Assembly: GCF_004340525.1 (NCBI RefSeq)
Contig: NZ_SLWX01000005.1
Location: 186,001-250,000 of the forward strand
Reading direction: 5' to 3'
Source: Chromatocurvus halotolerans
GTDB lineage: Bacteria; Pseudomonadota; Gammaproteobacteria; Pseudomonadales; Halieaceae
DNA length: 64,000 bases
Shown: positions 1-8,963 of the stretch, piece after piece
Numbering within the stretch: position 1 is the first letter of the stretch
Layout of the letters: each line of letters starts with the position of its first letter
Notes under the pieces: model-generated
Told to the model about the DNA's origin: nothing
Databases searched by the model: none
Seen by the model: only the letters and a program-made list of their open reading frames with translations
Made by a program: the position numbers and the translations under genes

Positions 1-988
1 CCTTGAGCTCGTAGTGGTGGTGGATGGGGGCCATGCGGAAAATACGCTTGCCCGTCAGCTTGAAAGACGCCACCTGGAGAATGACCGACACCGTCTCCAG
101 TACGAAGATCCCGCCCATGATGAAGAACACGATTTCATGGCGGGTGATCACGGCGACCGTCCCCAGCGCGGCGCCTAGCGCCAGGGCACCTACGTCGCCC
201 ATGAAGACCTGTGCGGGATAGGTATTGAACCAGAGGAAGCCGAGGCCGGCGCCGGCGATGGCACCGCAGAACACGGCCAGCTCGCCGCTGCCGGCAACAT
301 AGGGAATATGCAGGTAATCGGCGAAATCGACGTGCCCGGTGAGATAGGCAATCAGCCCCAGTGCAGTACCCACCAGCACCGTGGGCAGAATGGCGAGGCC
401 GTCGAGACCGTCCGTGAGATTCACCGCATTGCTGGCGCCGACAATCACGAAATAGCTCAGCAGGAGGAAGAGCAGGCCCAGCTCGATGATCACGTCCTTG
501 AAGAACGGCACGTACAGCTGTGTGGTAACCGGCACATCCACCACGAAGTAGAGAAACAATGCCGCAGAGAGACCGATAACGGATTGCCAGAGGTATTTCC
601 AGCGCGCCGGCAGTCCCCGGGAATCCCGCGCGACCACCTTGCGATAGTCATCCACCCAGCCGACGGCGCCAAACAGCCCCGTGACCAGCAGCGCCACCCA
701 GACGTACAGGTTAGACAGGTCCGCCCAGAGGAGCGTGCTGACCGCGATGGCAACCAGTATCAGCGCACCGCCCATGGTCGGCGTGCCGGATTTTCCCAGA
801 TGGGTCTGCGGGCCATCGCTGCGCACGGCCTGCCCCACCTGGTAATGGTTCAGACGCCGTATCATGACCGGACCGACCATCAGGGAAATCAGCAGCGCCG
901 TTACCGCGGCAAGAATCCCGCGCAGGGTCAGGTACTGGAAAACCGCAAAAAAGGATTCATAGCGCGTCAGGAAATCGGCGAACAGCAT
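1..988 (-). CDS. mraY: Phospho-N-acetylmuramoyl-pentapeptide-transferase MraY (3' end outside window)
   Basis: MraY is the integral membrane enzyme that moves phospho-MurNAc-pentapeptide from UDP onto undecaprenyl phosphate to give lipid I. The reading frame starts [14 protein letters not shown] at 988 and runs off the window edge. It contains the family landmarks [32 protein letters not shown] and, last before the edge, [11 protein letters not shown], so only the final helices are missing. The ATG shares one base with the murF stop (TGATG), implying translational coupling in the dcw operon. About 329 residues are present, against roughly 360 for the family. Many hydrophobic segments fit a ten-helix membrane protein. 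Confidence 0.96.
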   Translation of the reverse strand, partial: MLFADFLTRYESFFAVFQYLTLRGILAAVTALLISLMVGPVMIRRLNHYQVGQAVRSDGPQTHLGKSGTPTMGGALILVAIAVSTLLWADLSNLYVWVALLVTGLFGAVGWVDDYRKVVARDSRGLPARWKYLWQSVIGLSAALFLYFVVDVPVTTQLYVPFFKDVIIELGLLFLLLSYFVIVGASNAVNLTDGLDGLAILPTVLVGTALGLIAYLTGHVDFADYLHIPYVAGSGELAVFCGAIAGAGLGFLWFNTYPAQVFMGDVGALALGAALGTVAVITRHEIVFFIMGGIFVLETVSVILQVASFKLTGKRIFRMAPIHHHYELK

Positions 989-2355
989 CAGCACGACAGT
1001 GTCTCCTCGGGCCGCAGTGCCGCGAGCACCTGTTCCATCGCGGCGCCGCGCGACCCCTTCACCAGAATCGTCGCTGCCCCCGCGCTCCAGTCTTCCGCGG
1101 CGGCAATCGCCTCGGCGTTGCCGGCAAACCAGCGTGACCCGTCACCGAACGCCGTGGTCGCCGCCTGCACTGCCGCGCCCACACCGACAAAGCGATCAAT
1201 GCCGCGCTCCTTCGCGTAGCGCCCGACCGCGGCATGCTCCTGCGCGCTCTGATCACCCAGCTCCAGCATGGCGCCGAGAACCAGCACCCGCGGACCGTCA
1301 CAGCCGGCGAGGACATCGATCGCCGCACGCACAGAAGCGGGGTTGGCGTTATAGGCATCATCAATCAGGCTGATGCCGCCCCGGCCCGGACACCGCTGCA
1401 GGCGACCCGCAGTCGGTTGCACGTCGCCCAGTCCGTCAGCGATATCGGCCACGCTCAAGCCACAGGCGATTGCCGCCGCCGCTGTGGCCAGCGCATTGCT
1501 GACACTGTGCTCACCGGGCACCGGCAGCAGAACCCGCGCGCTGTCACCCGCATGCTGCAGCAGGAAGCGGCAGTGGTCGGGGCCGAGCTCGATGTCCGAC
1601 GCACTCACCGAAGCCATCGCCTGCAGGCCGTAGCTGATGATCCGGGCGCCGGTGGCCCGGGCGCGTGCCGTCCAGGCCTGGGCGAACGGCGAGTCGGCGT
1701 TGACAATGGCAACGCCCTGGGGCGTAAGCCGATCGTAGATTTCCCCTTTCGCCTCTACCACCGCCTGCAGACTGCCAAAGCCCTCGATGTGAGCGGCAGA
1801 GGCGTTCAGCAGCATGGCGATGTCGGGCACGGCGAGTCGACACAGGTAATCGATGTGACCCCTGCCGCGGGCGCCCATTTCCACCACCGCGATACCGTCA
1901 TCGGGAGACAGTCGCAGCAGCGTCAGCGGCACGCCGATTTCGTTGTTGAGGTTACCGGTCGTGGCCAGCACCCGGTCCCGGCGCGCGAGAACCGTGGACA
2001 GCATGCCCTTCACGGATGTCTTGCCGCAGCTCCCGGTCACGGCGATCAGCGGACCGGTAAAGCGGCGGCGATTGCAGGCCGCCAGCTGGCCGAGCGCGGT
2101 CAGCGCATCGTCGACCACCAGCTGTGGCAGCGCGATGTCCTGCGCCTGTGTCACCAGCGCCGCGGCGGCGCCCCCGGCAGCGGCATCCGCCAGGAAGGCA
2201 TGTCCGTCAACCCGCGCCCCCGGCAGCGCCACAAACAGATCCCCCGGCTGTACGCTGCGGCTGTCGATAGCCACGCCGTGCACCACGGCATCCGCGCCCT
2301 GGTGCCGGACGCCAGCCGCCAATGCCAGTTCCGACAGTCGGTAGCCTCGCATCAT
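988..2355 (-). CDS. murF: UDP-N-acetylmuramoyl-tripeptide--D-alanyl-D-alanine ligase MurF
   Basis: MurF is the cytoplasmic ATP-dependent ligase that adds D-Ala-D-Ala to UDP-MurNAc-tripeptide, the last cytoplasmic precursor step of peptidoglycan synthesis. The 455-residue protein has the Mur N-terminal fold ([16 protein letters not shown] near 31-46), the ATP-binding loop GSCGKTS at 108-114, the [13 protein letters not shown] region, and a C-terminal domain with DDAYNANP. Length is normal for the family. It starts inside the murE stop (ATGA overlap, 4 bases) and its own stop overlaps the mraY start by one base, so it is translated as part of the coupled mur/fts operon. Confidence 0.97.
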   Translation of the reverse strand: MMRGYRLSELALAAGVRHQGADAVVHGVAIDSRSVQPGDLFVALPGARVDGHAFLADAAAGGAAAALVTQAQDIALPQLVVDDALTALGQLAACNRRRFTGPLIAVTGSCGKTSVKGMLSTVLARRDRVLATTGNLNNEIGVPLTLLRLSPDDGIAVVEMGARGRGHIDYLCRLAVPDIAMLLNASAAHIEGFGSLQAVVEAKGEIYDRLTPQGVAIVNADSPFAQAWTARARATGARIISYGLQAMASVSASDIELGPDHCRFLLQHAGDSARVLLPVPGEHSVSNALATAAAAIACGLSVADIADGLGDVQPTAGRLQRCPGRGGISLIDDAYNANPASVRAAIDVLAGCDGPRVLVLGAMLELGDQSAQEHAAVGRYAKERGIDRFVGVGAAVQAATTAFGDGSRWFAGNAEAIAAAEDWSAGAATILVKGSRGAAMEQVLAALRPEETLSC

Positions 2356-3836
2356 GATGTCGGGATCTCCAATGCGGCCTGCGCTTCGGCCATATCTGAA
2401 AACGGGCGCTTGTCGGCGCCAACGACCTGGTAGTTCTCGTGACCCTTGCCGGCAATCAGCACACAGTCGCCCTCTCTGGCCGAGGCAATCGCGCTGTGTA
2501 TCGCCTCCGCACGGTCCTGAACCAGGCTGTAATTACCGCTGCAGCCCGCCGCCACCTCGTCCATGATTGACGCCGGCTCCTCGTGGCGCGGGTTATCGGA
2601 GGTCACATAGACGACATCGGCGAAGGCGCAGGCAATGCAGCCCATGGCAGCCCGCTTGCCGCGATCGCGATCACCGCCGCAGCCAAAGACCACGAGGAGC
2701 CGGCCACGCACGTGATCCCGCAGGGCGGACAGGGCCTTCTCCAGCGCGTCCGGCGTGTGGGCGTAGTCGATGACCACCTGCAGGCCACGCGCATTGGGCA
2801 CGGTCTGCATGCGACCGGGCACTGCAGTGAGCTGCGGAAGCCGGGCAACCACCTGATCGAAATCGCAGCCGGACAGAACGGCAGCGGCAACGGCGCCGGC
2901 GACATTGGACAGATTGAAGGCGCCAATCAGTGGGCACTGGATCGGCGCCTCGCCCCAGGGCGTGGCGAGCTGCGCCTGCAGGCCGGAACGGGTGTATTGC
3001 GCGCCGGACAGCCGTAGCGTTGCCGCCGGATCGCCTTTCACCGAAACCGTGAGAATATCGCTGCGTCCGGCAATGCGCTCGATCAGGCTCCTCGCCGCCG
3101 GATCATCCAGATTGATCACCGCGCTGCGCAGCCCGGGCATGAGGAACAGCCGCAGCTTCGCCTCGGCGTACGCGGCCATGCTGCCGTGGTAGTCGAGATG
3201 GTCCCGCGACAGATTGGTGAACACGGCGGTATCGAACTGCACGCCGTTGACCCGTCCCTGCACCAGCGCATGCGAAGACGCTTCCATGACCGTGGCCACG
3301 GCGCCGGCCTCGCGCCAGACCGCCAGCTGTCGCTGCAGGCCGATCGCATCCGGCGTGGTATTCAGGGCATCCTGCGGCGTGCCGTCCAGACTGGCACCGA
3401 GGGTTCCGATGACGCCACAGGGGTAGCCGCAGGCGCGCAGCAGCTGACCCGTCAACTGGCTGACCGTGGTCTTGCCGTTGGTACCCGTCACGCCGGTCAT
3501 GCGCAGATAGCGGCTGGGTTCACCGAAGAACCTGGCGGCGATCGGGCCCAGCTGCTGCTGCAGGTCGGCCCGCTCTATCACAGGCACCTCTGTCGGGAAA
3601 TCCTCGGGCGCCACCGGTGGCTCCGCGACCACGGCACTGGCACCGCGCGCCACGGCCTGGCGGATGAAATGGCGGCCATCGTGCCGGTCCCCCGGCAGGG
3701 CAAAAAACAGATCCCCGGGCTGTATCTGCCGGCTGTCACTGTGGATACCGGTCACGGTGATGGCCGGCGCGACGCTGCTCTCCAGAAGATCGGACAGCCG
3801 CATGCCGTCAGGGGAACGCGGTCGCGAGGCCATCAT
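2352..3836 (-). CDS. murE: UDP-N-acetylmuramoyl-L-alanyl-D-glutamate--2,6-diaminopimelate ligase MurE
   Basis: MurE adds the third residue of the stem peptide in the cytoplasm. The P-loop GTNGKTT lies at 118-124. The DNPR motif at 414-417 is the known signature for meso-diaminopimelate rather than lysine, fitting a Gram-negative cell wall. The 494-residue length is normal. The first ATG overlaps the ftsI stop by four bases; an internal Met at residue 12 (MRLSDLLE) matches the usual family start and could be the true one. Neighbours on both sides overlap, consistent with one dcw transcript. Confidence 0.97.
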   Translation of the reverse strand: MMASRPRSPDGMRLSDLLESSVAPAITVTGIHSDSRQIQPGDLFFALPGDRHDGRHFIRQAVARGASAVVAEPPVAPEDFPTEVPVIERADLQQQLGPIAARFFGEPSRYLRMTGVTGTNGKTTVSQLTGQLLRACGYPCGVIGTLGASLDGTPQDALNTTPDAIGLQRQLAVWREAGAVATVMEASSHALVQGRVNGVQFDTAVFTNLSRDHLDYHGSMAAYAEAKLRLFLMPGLRSAVINLDDPAARSLIERIAGRSDILTVSVKGDPAATLRLSGAQYTRSGLQAQLATPWGEAPIQCPLIGAFNLSNVAGAVAAAVLSGCDFDQVVARLPQLTAVPGRMQTVPNARGLQVVIDYAHTPDALEKALSALRDHVRGRLLVVFGCGGDRDRGKRAAMGCIACAFADVVYVTSDNPRHEEPASIMDEVAAGCSGNYSLVQDRAEAIHSAIASAREGDCVLIAGKGHENYQVVGADKRPFSDMAEAQAALEIPTS

Positions 3837-5569
3837 GGCGTGACCCTCCCGATGGACGCCACATCCTGCACCGGCGGTATGGCCGGCAGCTGGGTAGGCG
3901 CCACATCCAGTAGGCGCAGAACGCCGCTGGCGACCCGCGCGAACACGGGTGCCGCCGCGGCGCCACCGCCGTAGTTGTCGCCCTTGGGTCGGTCCAGCAC
4001 GACCACCGTGACAAAGCGCGGCTCGTCGATCGGCGCCACGCCGGCGAAGAGTGCGATGTACTGGTCCTGGAGATAGCCGCCGGGCCCGACCTTGTGTACC
4101 GTGCCGGTCTTGCCGCCGACCGCGTAGCCCTCGACGCGCGCCTTGCGGGCCGTGCCGTGTTCTCCGGTCACCCGGTGCAGCACGTCAAGAACCTGCCAAG
4201 CGGTGTCACTGCTGATGACGCGCTGTCCGGGGCGCTCGCCCTCGTCGACCCGCAGCAGCGACACCTGCGGCAGGATGCCGCCATTGGCAAAGGCACTGTA
4301 GGCCCGCGCCAGCTGCAGCGGGGTTGCCGTCAGTCCGTAGCCGAAAGCAAGGGTCACCTGCTCGATCGGGCTCCAGCGCTGACGCGATGGCAGCTGTCCC
4401 GCGCTTTCGCCCGGGAAGCCGGTGCCTGTGGTCTCGCCGAGACCAAAGCGGCGAAAGACTTCCCATACCGGTTCGTGCCCCAACGCCAGCGACACCTTGG
4501 TGACGCCCACCTGACTGGATTTCTCGATCACCCGCGAGAGGGTGATTTCGCCGTAATTGCTCGGGTCAGGCAGCACCTTGCGACCTACCCGGATACGACC
4601 GGGCGAGGTATCGATCAGGGTCTCTGTCGTGAATTCGCCGCTCTCGAGGGCGGCCACCAGGGTCAGCGGCTTCATGGTCGAGCCGGGCTCGAGCACGTCG
4701 GTCATGGCACGGTTGCGCGTCGCACCCGGCGTCAGCGCTTCGCGGTCATTCGGGTTGTAGGCGGGATCCGACACCATCCCCAGAACTTCGCCGGTGCGGC
4801 TGTCCAGCGTAACAATGGAGCCCGACTCCGATCCGGTGACCTGCATGGCGCGCTGCAGCTCGGTGTGCAGCAGATACTGCAGCCGCAGATCGATGCTCAG
4901 CTGCAGCGGACGCCCGGGCTGCGCCTCCTGCAGCACGCCGATATCGCGCACCGCCTCGCCGTGCAGATCCTTGATGTACTGCTTGCGACCGGCCACGCCG
5001 CGCAGCCAGTCATCGTAGGCCAGCTCCAGACCGGCAATTCCGGTGCCGTCAACGTTGGTAAAGCCAACCAGCTGGGCCGCCACTTCGCCCGCGGGATAGA
5101 AACGCCGGTACTCCCGGGTCCAGTGCACGCCCGGGGTACGAAGATCGAGTATGCGCCGCGCGGAATCCGGCTCGTGGTGACGACTGAGATACATGAAACG
5201 CTTGCCGCTGTACTGCGCCAGCCGTGTTCCCAGCTCGTCGACGCCGATATCGAGCGCACTGGCAAGGGGCGCGAGATCCGCCACCGTCGACAGCACCCGC
5301 GGATCCGCCCACAGCGATATCACGGGCGTACTGACGGCCAGCGGCTCGCCGCGACGGTCGGTAATCAGGCCGCGATAGGCCGGTATCTCGGCGGTTCGCA
5401 CCGAGCGCATCGCGCCCTGGCTCTTGAGAAACTCGCGCCCGCCTTCCACTTCCAGCACCTGAAGAAAGAGAATCCGACCGGCGAGGGACACGAACAGCAC
5501 CACGACCACCCCGAGGATCACGTACAGGCGCCACTCGTAGCTGTCACGCTGTGCGCGCTGGCGACTCAT
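3833..5569 (-). CDS. ftsI: Peptidoglycan D,D-transpeptidase FtsI (PBP3)
   Basis: FtsI is the division-specific transpeptidase that cross-links septal peptidoglycan in the periplasm, partnered with FtsW. The 578-residue protein has a short cytoplasmic tail, one membrane segment (about 15-38), a pedestal domain (AYRGLITDRRGEPLA), and a transpeptidase domain. The catalytic serine is in STMK at 297-300 and the KTGT motif is at 487-490. The second motif reads SSQ at 351-353 where E. coli FtsI has SSN. It overlaps ftsL upstream and murE downstream by four bases each. Confidence 0.97.
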   Translation of the reverse strand: MSRQRAQRDSYEWRLYVILGVVVVLFVSLAGRILFLQVLEVEGGREFLKSQGAMRSVRTAEIPAYRGLITDRRGEPLAVSTPVISLWADPRVLSTVADLAPLASALDIGVDELGTRLAQYSGKRFMYLSRHHEPDSARRILDLRTPGVHWTREYRRFYPAGEVAAQLVGFTNVDGTGIAGLELAYDDWLRGVAGRKQYIKDLHGEAVRDIGVLQEAQPGRPLQLSIDLRLQYLLHTELQRAMQVTGSESGSIVTLDSRTGEVLGMVSDPAYNPNDREALTPGATRNRAMTDVLEPGSTMKPLTLVAALESGEFTTETLIDTSPGRIRVGRKVLPDPSNYGEITLSRVIEKSSQVGVTKVSLALGHEPVWEVFRRFGLGETTGTGFPGESAGQLPSRQRWSPIEQVTLAFGYGLTATPLQLARAYSAFANGGILPQVSLLRVDEGERPGQRVISSDTAWQVLDVLHRVTGEHGTARKARVEGYAVGGKTGTVHKVGPGGYLQDQYIALFAGVAPIDEPRFVTVVVLDRPKGDNYGGGAAAAPVFARVASGVLRLLDVAPTQLPAIPPVQDVASIGRVTP

Positions 5570-5901
5570 CGCTCGAGCACCCGAAGGTTGTCGACTGTCG
5601 GCGCCTGCATGGACATCTCGCCCTCGGCCACCTGCTCGACCCGGTAGTGGGACGCCCAGGCGCTCTGCTCCAGCAACAGCCGGCTGTACTCCTCGTCCAG
5701 GTACCAGCGTGCGGCTTCAAGATCCTGCAGCTGTGCGTAGAGCTTGCGGCATTCATGGGTGGCATAGATGGTGGCAAAACTCGACACCAGGCAAAGCGTC
5801 ATGACGCCTGCGCAACGCCAGACGCTGCGCAGGTCCACGCAGCGCAGGGCCGCACCGGCAGCCGCGGCATCCCGGGTCGCCTGTGAGCGCGAGGCGGCCA
5901 T
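5566..5901 (-). CDS. ftsL: Cell division protein FtsL
   Basis: This small bitopic membrane protein of 111 residues sits exactly between rsmH and ftsI, the universal position of ftsL. A cytoplasmic basic N-terminus is followed by one membrane segment (about 29-48, CAGVMTLCLVSSFATIYATH) and a periplasmic heptad-rich helix (ECRKLYAQLQDLEAARWYLD) as expected for the FtsL-FtsB-FtsQ coiled coil. FtsL sequences are poorly conserved, so the call rests on position, size and topology. Start and stop overlap the neighbours by 1 and 4 bases. The N-terminus is longer than in many relatives, and a later start is possible. Confidence 0.9.
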   Translation of the reverse strand: MAASRSQATRDAAAAGAALRCVDLRSVWRCAGVMTLCLVSSFATIYATHECRKLYAQLQDLEAARWYLDEEYSRLLLEQSAWASHYRVEQVAEGEMSMQAPTVDNLRVLER

Positions 5902-6827
5902 CAGGCTACTTTCTCCGCGATGCGCATGATGGCGCTGCGCGCGCGCGGGTTCTGTGCGACCTCGTCTGCGCTGGCACGCACGGCCTTGCCCACCAGACGC
6001 AGCGGCCGCACGCGCTCGCTGTCCGGTACCGGCAGGCCACGCGGCAGCGGCGCGCCCCGTGACTGATCACGCATGTAGCGCTTGACGATGCGGTCCTCAA
6101 GGGAATGAAAGCTGATCACGACCAGTCGCCCGCCGCCGGCCAGCAGATCCAGCGCCGAGTCCAGTAGCAGGCGCAGGTCGTCGAGCTCGCGGTTGATCCA
6201 CAGGCGTATCGCCTGAAACGAGCGGGTTGCCGGGTGCTTGTGCTTTTCCCAGCGCGGGTTGGCCTCGCTGACAATCTGCGCCAGCCGGCCGGTGTGCGTG
6301 ATCGGCGCCAGGGCGCGCTCGCGGACGATAGCGGCGGCAATACGACGCGCGAAACGCTCCTCGCCCAGCTCGCGCAGGACGTGCATGATGTCGGTTTCTT
6401 CCGCCCGCGCGAGCCACGCCGCGGCGGTCTCACCGCGACTGTTGTCCATGCGCATATCCAGAGGGCCATCGTGCTGAAAGCTGAAACCACGGTCTCCCTG
6501 ATCCAGCTGCGGGCTGGAGACCCCGAGATCCAGAAGAATGCCGTCAAGCGGCGGCAGCTCGTTGGCCAGCCGGTAGGCGGGCAGGTCGGCAAAGGAACCG
6601 CGATAAAACGACAGCCGGGGCTCCGACGCCATCCATTCCCGCGCCAGGGCTTCTGCCTGGGGATCCTTGTCCACGGCGAGCAGGCGCCCCTGCGGGTCCA
6701 GGCTGTCGAGAATACGGCGGGCGTGGCCGCCGCGCCCGAACGTGCCATCCACGTAGAAGCCGCCAGCGGTGGTGACCAGCGCAGTGACAGCCTCCCGCAA
6801 CAACACCGTTTCATGCATGAACGACAC
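5901..6827 (-). CDS. rsmH: 16S rRNA (cytosine(1402)-N(4))-methyltransferase RsmH
   Basis: RsmH (MraW) methylates N4 of C1402 in the decoding centre of 16S rRNA using S-adenosylmethionine. The 308-residue protein starts MSFMHETVLLREAV and shows the SAM-binding segment YVDGTFGRGGHARRIL, then DGILLDLGVSSPQLD and the C-terminal ISFHSLEDRIVKRYM typical of the family. Length is normal. It lies directly after mraZ with no gap and shares one base with ftsL, in the standard dcw order. Expression should follow the mraZ promoter and MraZ control. Confidence 0.97.
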   Translation of the reverse strand: MSFMHETVLLREAVTALVTTAGGFYVDGTFGRGGHARRILDSLDPQGRLLAVDKDPQAEALAREWMASEPRLSFYRGSFADLPAYRLANELPPLDGILLDLGVSSPQLDQGDRGFSFQHDGPLDMRMDNSRGETAAAWLARAEETDIMHVLRELGEERFARRIAAAIVRERALAPITHTGRLAQIVSEANPRWEKHKHPATRSFQAIRLWINRELDDLRLLLDSALDLLAGGGRLVVISFHSLEDRIVKRYMRDQSRGAPLPRGLPVPDSERVRPLRLVGKAVRASADEVAQNPRARSAIMRIAEKVA

Positions 6828-7283
6828 CTACAGGGTCAACGACATGAGTTCTTCCGGCAACTCCGCATCGTTACCGGACTCCAGCAGTGCCTGATCGCGT
6901 TCCGCGAACCACAGGGCCTCAGACCACAGCTCCAGCTTGTTGCCCTGCCCCACCACCACGAGCTTCTTGTCGAGCTGCGCGTATTCACGCAGGGACTGCG
7001 GCAACAGCATGCGGCCGTTGGCGTCCAGATCGAGGTCGGTGGCATAGCCCAGGGTGAGGCGCTGGAAACGGCGAATGGCGGGCTTCATGGCGGGCAGGGC
7101 CTGCACTTCGCCTTCAAAGCGCTCCCACTCCGGCAGGGGGTAGATGACGAGACAGGTCGCCTGGGTGTCGATGGTGACAACGACCTTGCCACCACACAGC
7201 TCGGCGAGGGGCTCGCGCTGGCGCGCCGGCATCGCCAGGCGACCCTTCGCATCCATATTGATGTGCTGCACCCCTCGGAACAC
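6828..7283 (-). CDS. mraZ: Transcriptional regulator MraZ
   Basis: MraZ is the AbrB-like DNA-binding protein at the head of the dcw cluster; in E. coli it represses its own promoter. The start chosen is GTG at 7283, giving VFRGVQHINMDAKGRLAMPA, which aligns with the usual MFRG.. start, and GGGAG lies six to seven bases upstream. This gives 151 residues, the family size. Two SpoVT/AbrB-type repeats are visible (DAKGRLAMPARQRE and DANGRMLLPQSLRE). An in-frame extension upstream would run through the operator repeats and is unlikely. The rsmH start follows directly after the mraZ stop. Confidence 0.93.
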   Translation of the reverse strand: MFRGVQHINMDAKGRLAMPARQREPLAELCGGKVVVTIDTQATCLVIYPLPEWERFEGEVQALPAMKPAIRRFQRLTLGYATDLDLDANGRMLLPQSLREYAQLDKKLVVVGQGNKLELWSEALWFAERDQALLESGNDAELPEELMSLTL

Positions 7284-7291
7284 CCGAAATC

Positions 7292-7337
7292 TCCCACGTC
7301 TCTGGCTGTTTTCCCACAAAACGCCAGAATTTCCCAC
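7292..7337 (-). promoter_or_regulatory. MraZ operator: three GTGGGA repeats 20 bp apart
   Basis: On the coding strand of mraZ the hexamer GTGGGA occurs at 7337-7332, 7317-7312 and 7297-7292, an exact 20-bp period. Halfway between them sit CTGGCG (7327-7322) and AGCCAG (7307-7302), so a degenerate 10-bp period may exist. E. coli MraZ is known to bind TGGGN direct repeats spaced by five bases. The repeats lie downstream of the predicted start of transcription and overlap the mraZ leader, which fits repression. A second direct repeat, GATAAGTGG, lies just upstream. Confidence 0.75.
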
Positions 7338-7355
7338 TTATCACCACTTATCGAC

Positions 7356-7385
7356 ACTATAGGTGCGCAGGAAAGCCCCTGTCAA
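7356..7385 (-). promoter_or_regulatory. Sigma-70 promoter of the dcw cluster
   Basis: The minus strand reads a perfect -35 box TTGACA (7385-7380), an 18-base spacer, and TATAGT as -10 box (7361-7356, five of six consensus bases). Transcription would begin near 7349, about 65 bases ahead of the mraZ GTG and just upstream of the GTGGGA repeats. This is the best promoter match in the window. Confidence 0.8.
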
Positions 7386-7580
7386 GCAAAGCCGGACATG
7401 AAAAACGCTTTAATTTCAGCTAATTAGATACGACTCTGCGAGGAAGCCACCGGCAGACAGGAGCTTCATGGAGACAAATACAACAGCAAAACAGGAAGCT
7501 AAATCTGCCTCTTGAGTAATCACTTTAAGTGTCAGTCTTTTTTCTTGTTAGCAGGACGGCCAATTGACGTAAAACCGTCT
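7386..7580. other. Intergenic region without recognisable gene
   Basis: This AT-richer stretch lies between the dcw promoter and the rnpB terminator. Short open frames exist but have no family resemblance, no convincing ribosome-binding site, and one would run into the RNase P RNA. It may contain upstream promoter elements; nothing specific can be assigned. Confidence 0.5.
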
Positions 7581-7601
7581 AAAAACGGCGGGCTTGCCGC
7601 C
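7581..7601 (-). terminator. Rho-independent terminator of rnpB
   Basis: On the minus strand GGCGG-CAAGC-CCGCC is followed by G and five T residues. The stem is five G-C pairs with a five-base loop. It lies about 45 bases after the mature 3' end of the RNase P RNA. A second weaker hairpin (CCGT..ACGG, then TTTT) follows directly. Confidence 0.65.
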
Positions 7602-7644
7602 TGCGAGCCCGGGTGGGGACGCAGCGCAGGCAGCCAGGCAGAAG

Positions 7645-8010
7645 ACAGTGAGTCGGTCGATAAGCCGGGTTCTGTCGAGGACGATCATTCATCTGGGGCG
7701 GATGTCGCCATCCGCCTCTAGCGACCTACCCGAATCCACCGCGGGCCGCGGCATACGGATTCCTATTTGGTCTTGCTCCAGGTGGGGTTTACCATCGCCG
7801 CGCCTGTTACCAGCCGCGCGGTGCGCTCTTACCGCACCTTTTCACCCTTACCGCTGTTCGCCCGGGGGCGCTGCAGAGGCGGTGTCCTTTCTGTTGCACT
7901 TTCCGTAGGCTCGCGCCCCCCAGGCGTTACCTGGCACCCTGCCCTGTGGAGCCCGGACTTTCCTCCCCCGGCCCTCAAGGAGTGCCGGGAGCGATCGCCT
8001 GACCGACTCG
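7645..8010 (-). ncRNA. rnpB: RNase P RNA (bacterial class A)
   Basis: This is the catalytic RNA of RNase P, which trims the 5' leader of precursor tRNAs. Hallmark conserved segments on the minus strand include GAGGAAAGTCCGGGCTCC, CAGGGTGCCAGGTAACGCC, GTAAGGGTGAAAAGGTGCGG, GGTAAACCCCACCTGGAGC, CAAATAGG and near the 3' end GACAGAACCCGGCTTATCG. The ends pair as helix P1: GAGTCGGTC near 8009 with GACCGACTC near 7650. The size of about 365 bases is close to the 377 of E. coli M1 RNA. The exact ends are estimated from P1. It lies between rsmI and mraZ as in Pseudomonas. Confidence 0.97.
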
Positions 8011-8016
8011 GCGCAC

Positions 8017-8045
8017 AGCCTAACCGTCGCACCCCGGGGGCGCAA
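8017..8045 (-). promoter_or_regulatory. Candidate rnpB promoter
   Basis: The minus strand has TTGCGC (8045-8040), a 17-base spacer and TAGGCT (8022-8017), placing transcription start near 8010, where RNase P helix P1 begins. Match to consensus is moderate, but spacing and position are right and it lies in the short gap after the rsmI stop. Confidence 0.5.
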
Positions 8046-8054
8046 GACAAACCC

Positions 8055-8912
8055 TCAGCTATCGGCGGAAGGCCCCTGGCCTGCCAGCCAGTCGCTGTAG
8101 AGACGGTTCTTGCGCACGCCGCTGTACGTGGACAGCAGGCTCGCCGCCTCCCGCGGTGGCAGTCGCGACGCCAGCGCCTGCATCAGTTCAGCCAGCGGGG
8201 CATCCACCTCCGGCTCCGGCGCCGTGCAGCCCGCCACGAGCAGTACGATCTCGCCGCGACACTGGTTACTGTCGCCCGCCACGAACGCCACCAGGTTGCC
8301 CAGCGTATCGCGGTGCAGGGTTTCAAAGGCCTTGCTCAGCTCCCGCGCAAGGGTCGCCTCGCGCGCTTCACCGAGGCACAGCACCAGATCGTCCAGCGTC
8401 TCCTGCAATCTGTGCGGCGCCTCATAGAACACCAGGGTTGCCGACTCCCTCGCCAGCGCTGTGAGCCGGGTACGGCGGGCCGCGGCACGGGCAGGCAGAA
8501 AGCCGGCAAACAGAAAACGGTCACTGGGCAGGCCGGAGGCGCTGAGTGCGGCGATGGCGGCGCAGGCACCGGGAACCGGCACGACCCTCACCCCCGCCGC
8601 CTGCGCGGCGCGCACCAGTCGATACCCGGGATCAGAGATCATCGGCGTCCCCGCATCCGACACCAGAGCCACCGCCTCGCCGGACACGATGCGCTGGCAC
8701 AGCCGCGCGGCCTCGGCGTCACTGCTGTGCTCGTGGTAGGCCGTCAGCGGCGTATCAATCTCAAGATGCTGCAGCAGGCGCCGCGTGTGCCGGGTATCCT
8801 CCGCCGCAACCAGATTGACTGAGCGCAGCGTCGCAATCGCGCGCAGCGTGATATCCTCGAGATTGCCAATCGGCGTCGCAACGATGTAGAGGGCGGCTTC
8901 CACGGTAGACAC
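8055..8912 (-). CDS. rsmI: 16S rRNA (cytidine(1402)-2'-O)-methyltransferase RsmI
   Basis: RsmI methylates the ribose of C1402 in 16S rRNA, the same nucleotide modified by RsmH encoded nearby. Landmarks are LYIVATPIGNLEDITLRA, EDTRHTRRLLQH, LVSDAGTPMISDPGYRLV, VVPVPGACAAIAALSASG and FYEAPHRL, typical of the tetrapyrrole-methylase fold family. The start is taken as GTG at 8912 (VSTVEAALYIVATP), with AGGGA just upstream, giving 285 residues against 286 in E. coli. A GTG at 8903 is an alternative; a longer ATG frame from 8981 would overlap the lpoA start and adds non-homologous sequence. Confidence 0.94.
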   Translation of the reverse strand: MSTVEAALYIVATPIGNLEDITLRAIATLRSVNLVAAEDTRHTRRLLQHLEIDTPLTAYHEHSSDAEAARLCQRIVSGEAVALVSDAGTPMISDPGYRLVRAAQAAGVRVVPVPGACAAIAALSASGLPSDRFLFAGFLPARAAARRTRLTALARESATLVFYEAPHRLQETLDDLVLCLGEAREATLARELSKAFETLHRDTLGNLVAFVAGDSNQCRGEIVLLVAGCTAPEPEVDAPLAELMQALASRLPPREAASLLSTYSGVRKNRLYSDWLAGQGPSADS

Positions 8913-8963
8913 GATTCCCTGTGATGACGACACTGCACGACAATGCCAGCTGAGAAGGATAGC

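Noticed and set aside
308-1219. Long open frame on the plus strand opposite mraY and murF
   Set aside because: It lies wholly antisense to two clear essential genes and has no family resemblance; high GC produces many such frames.
7512-7721. Small frame between mraZ and rnpB
   Set aside because: It reads into the RNase P RNA on the opposite strand and crosses the rnpB terminator; no ribosome-binding site.
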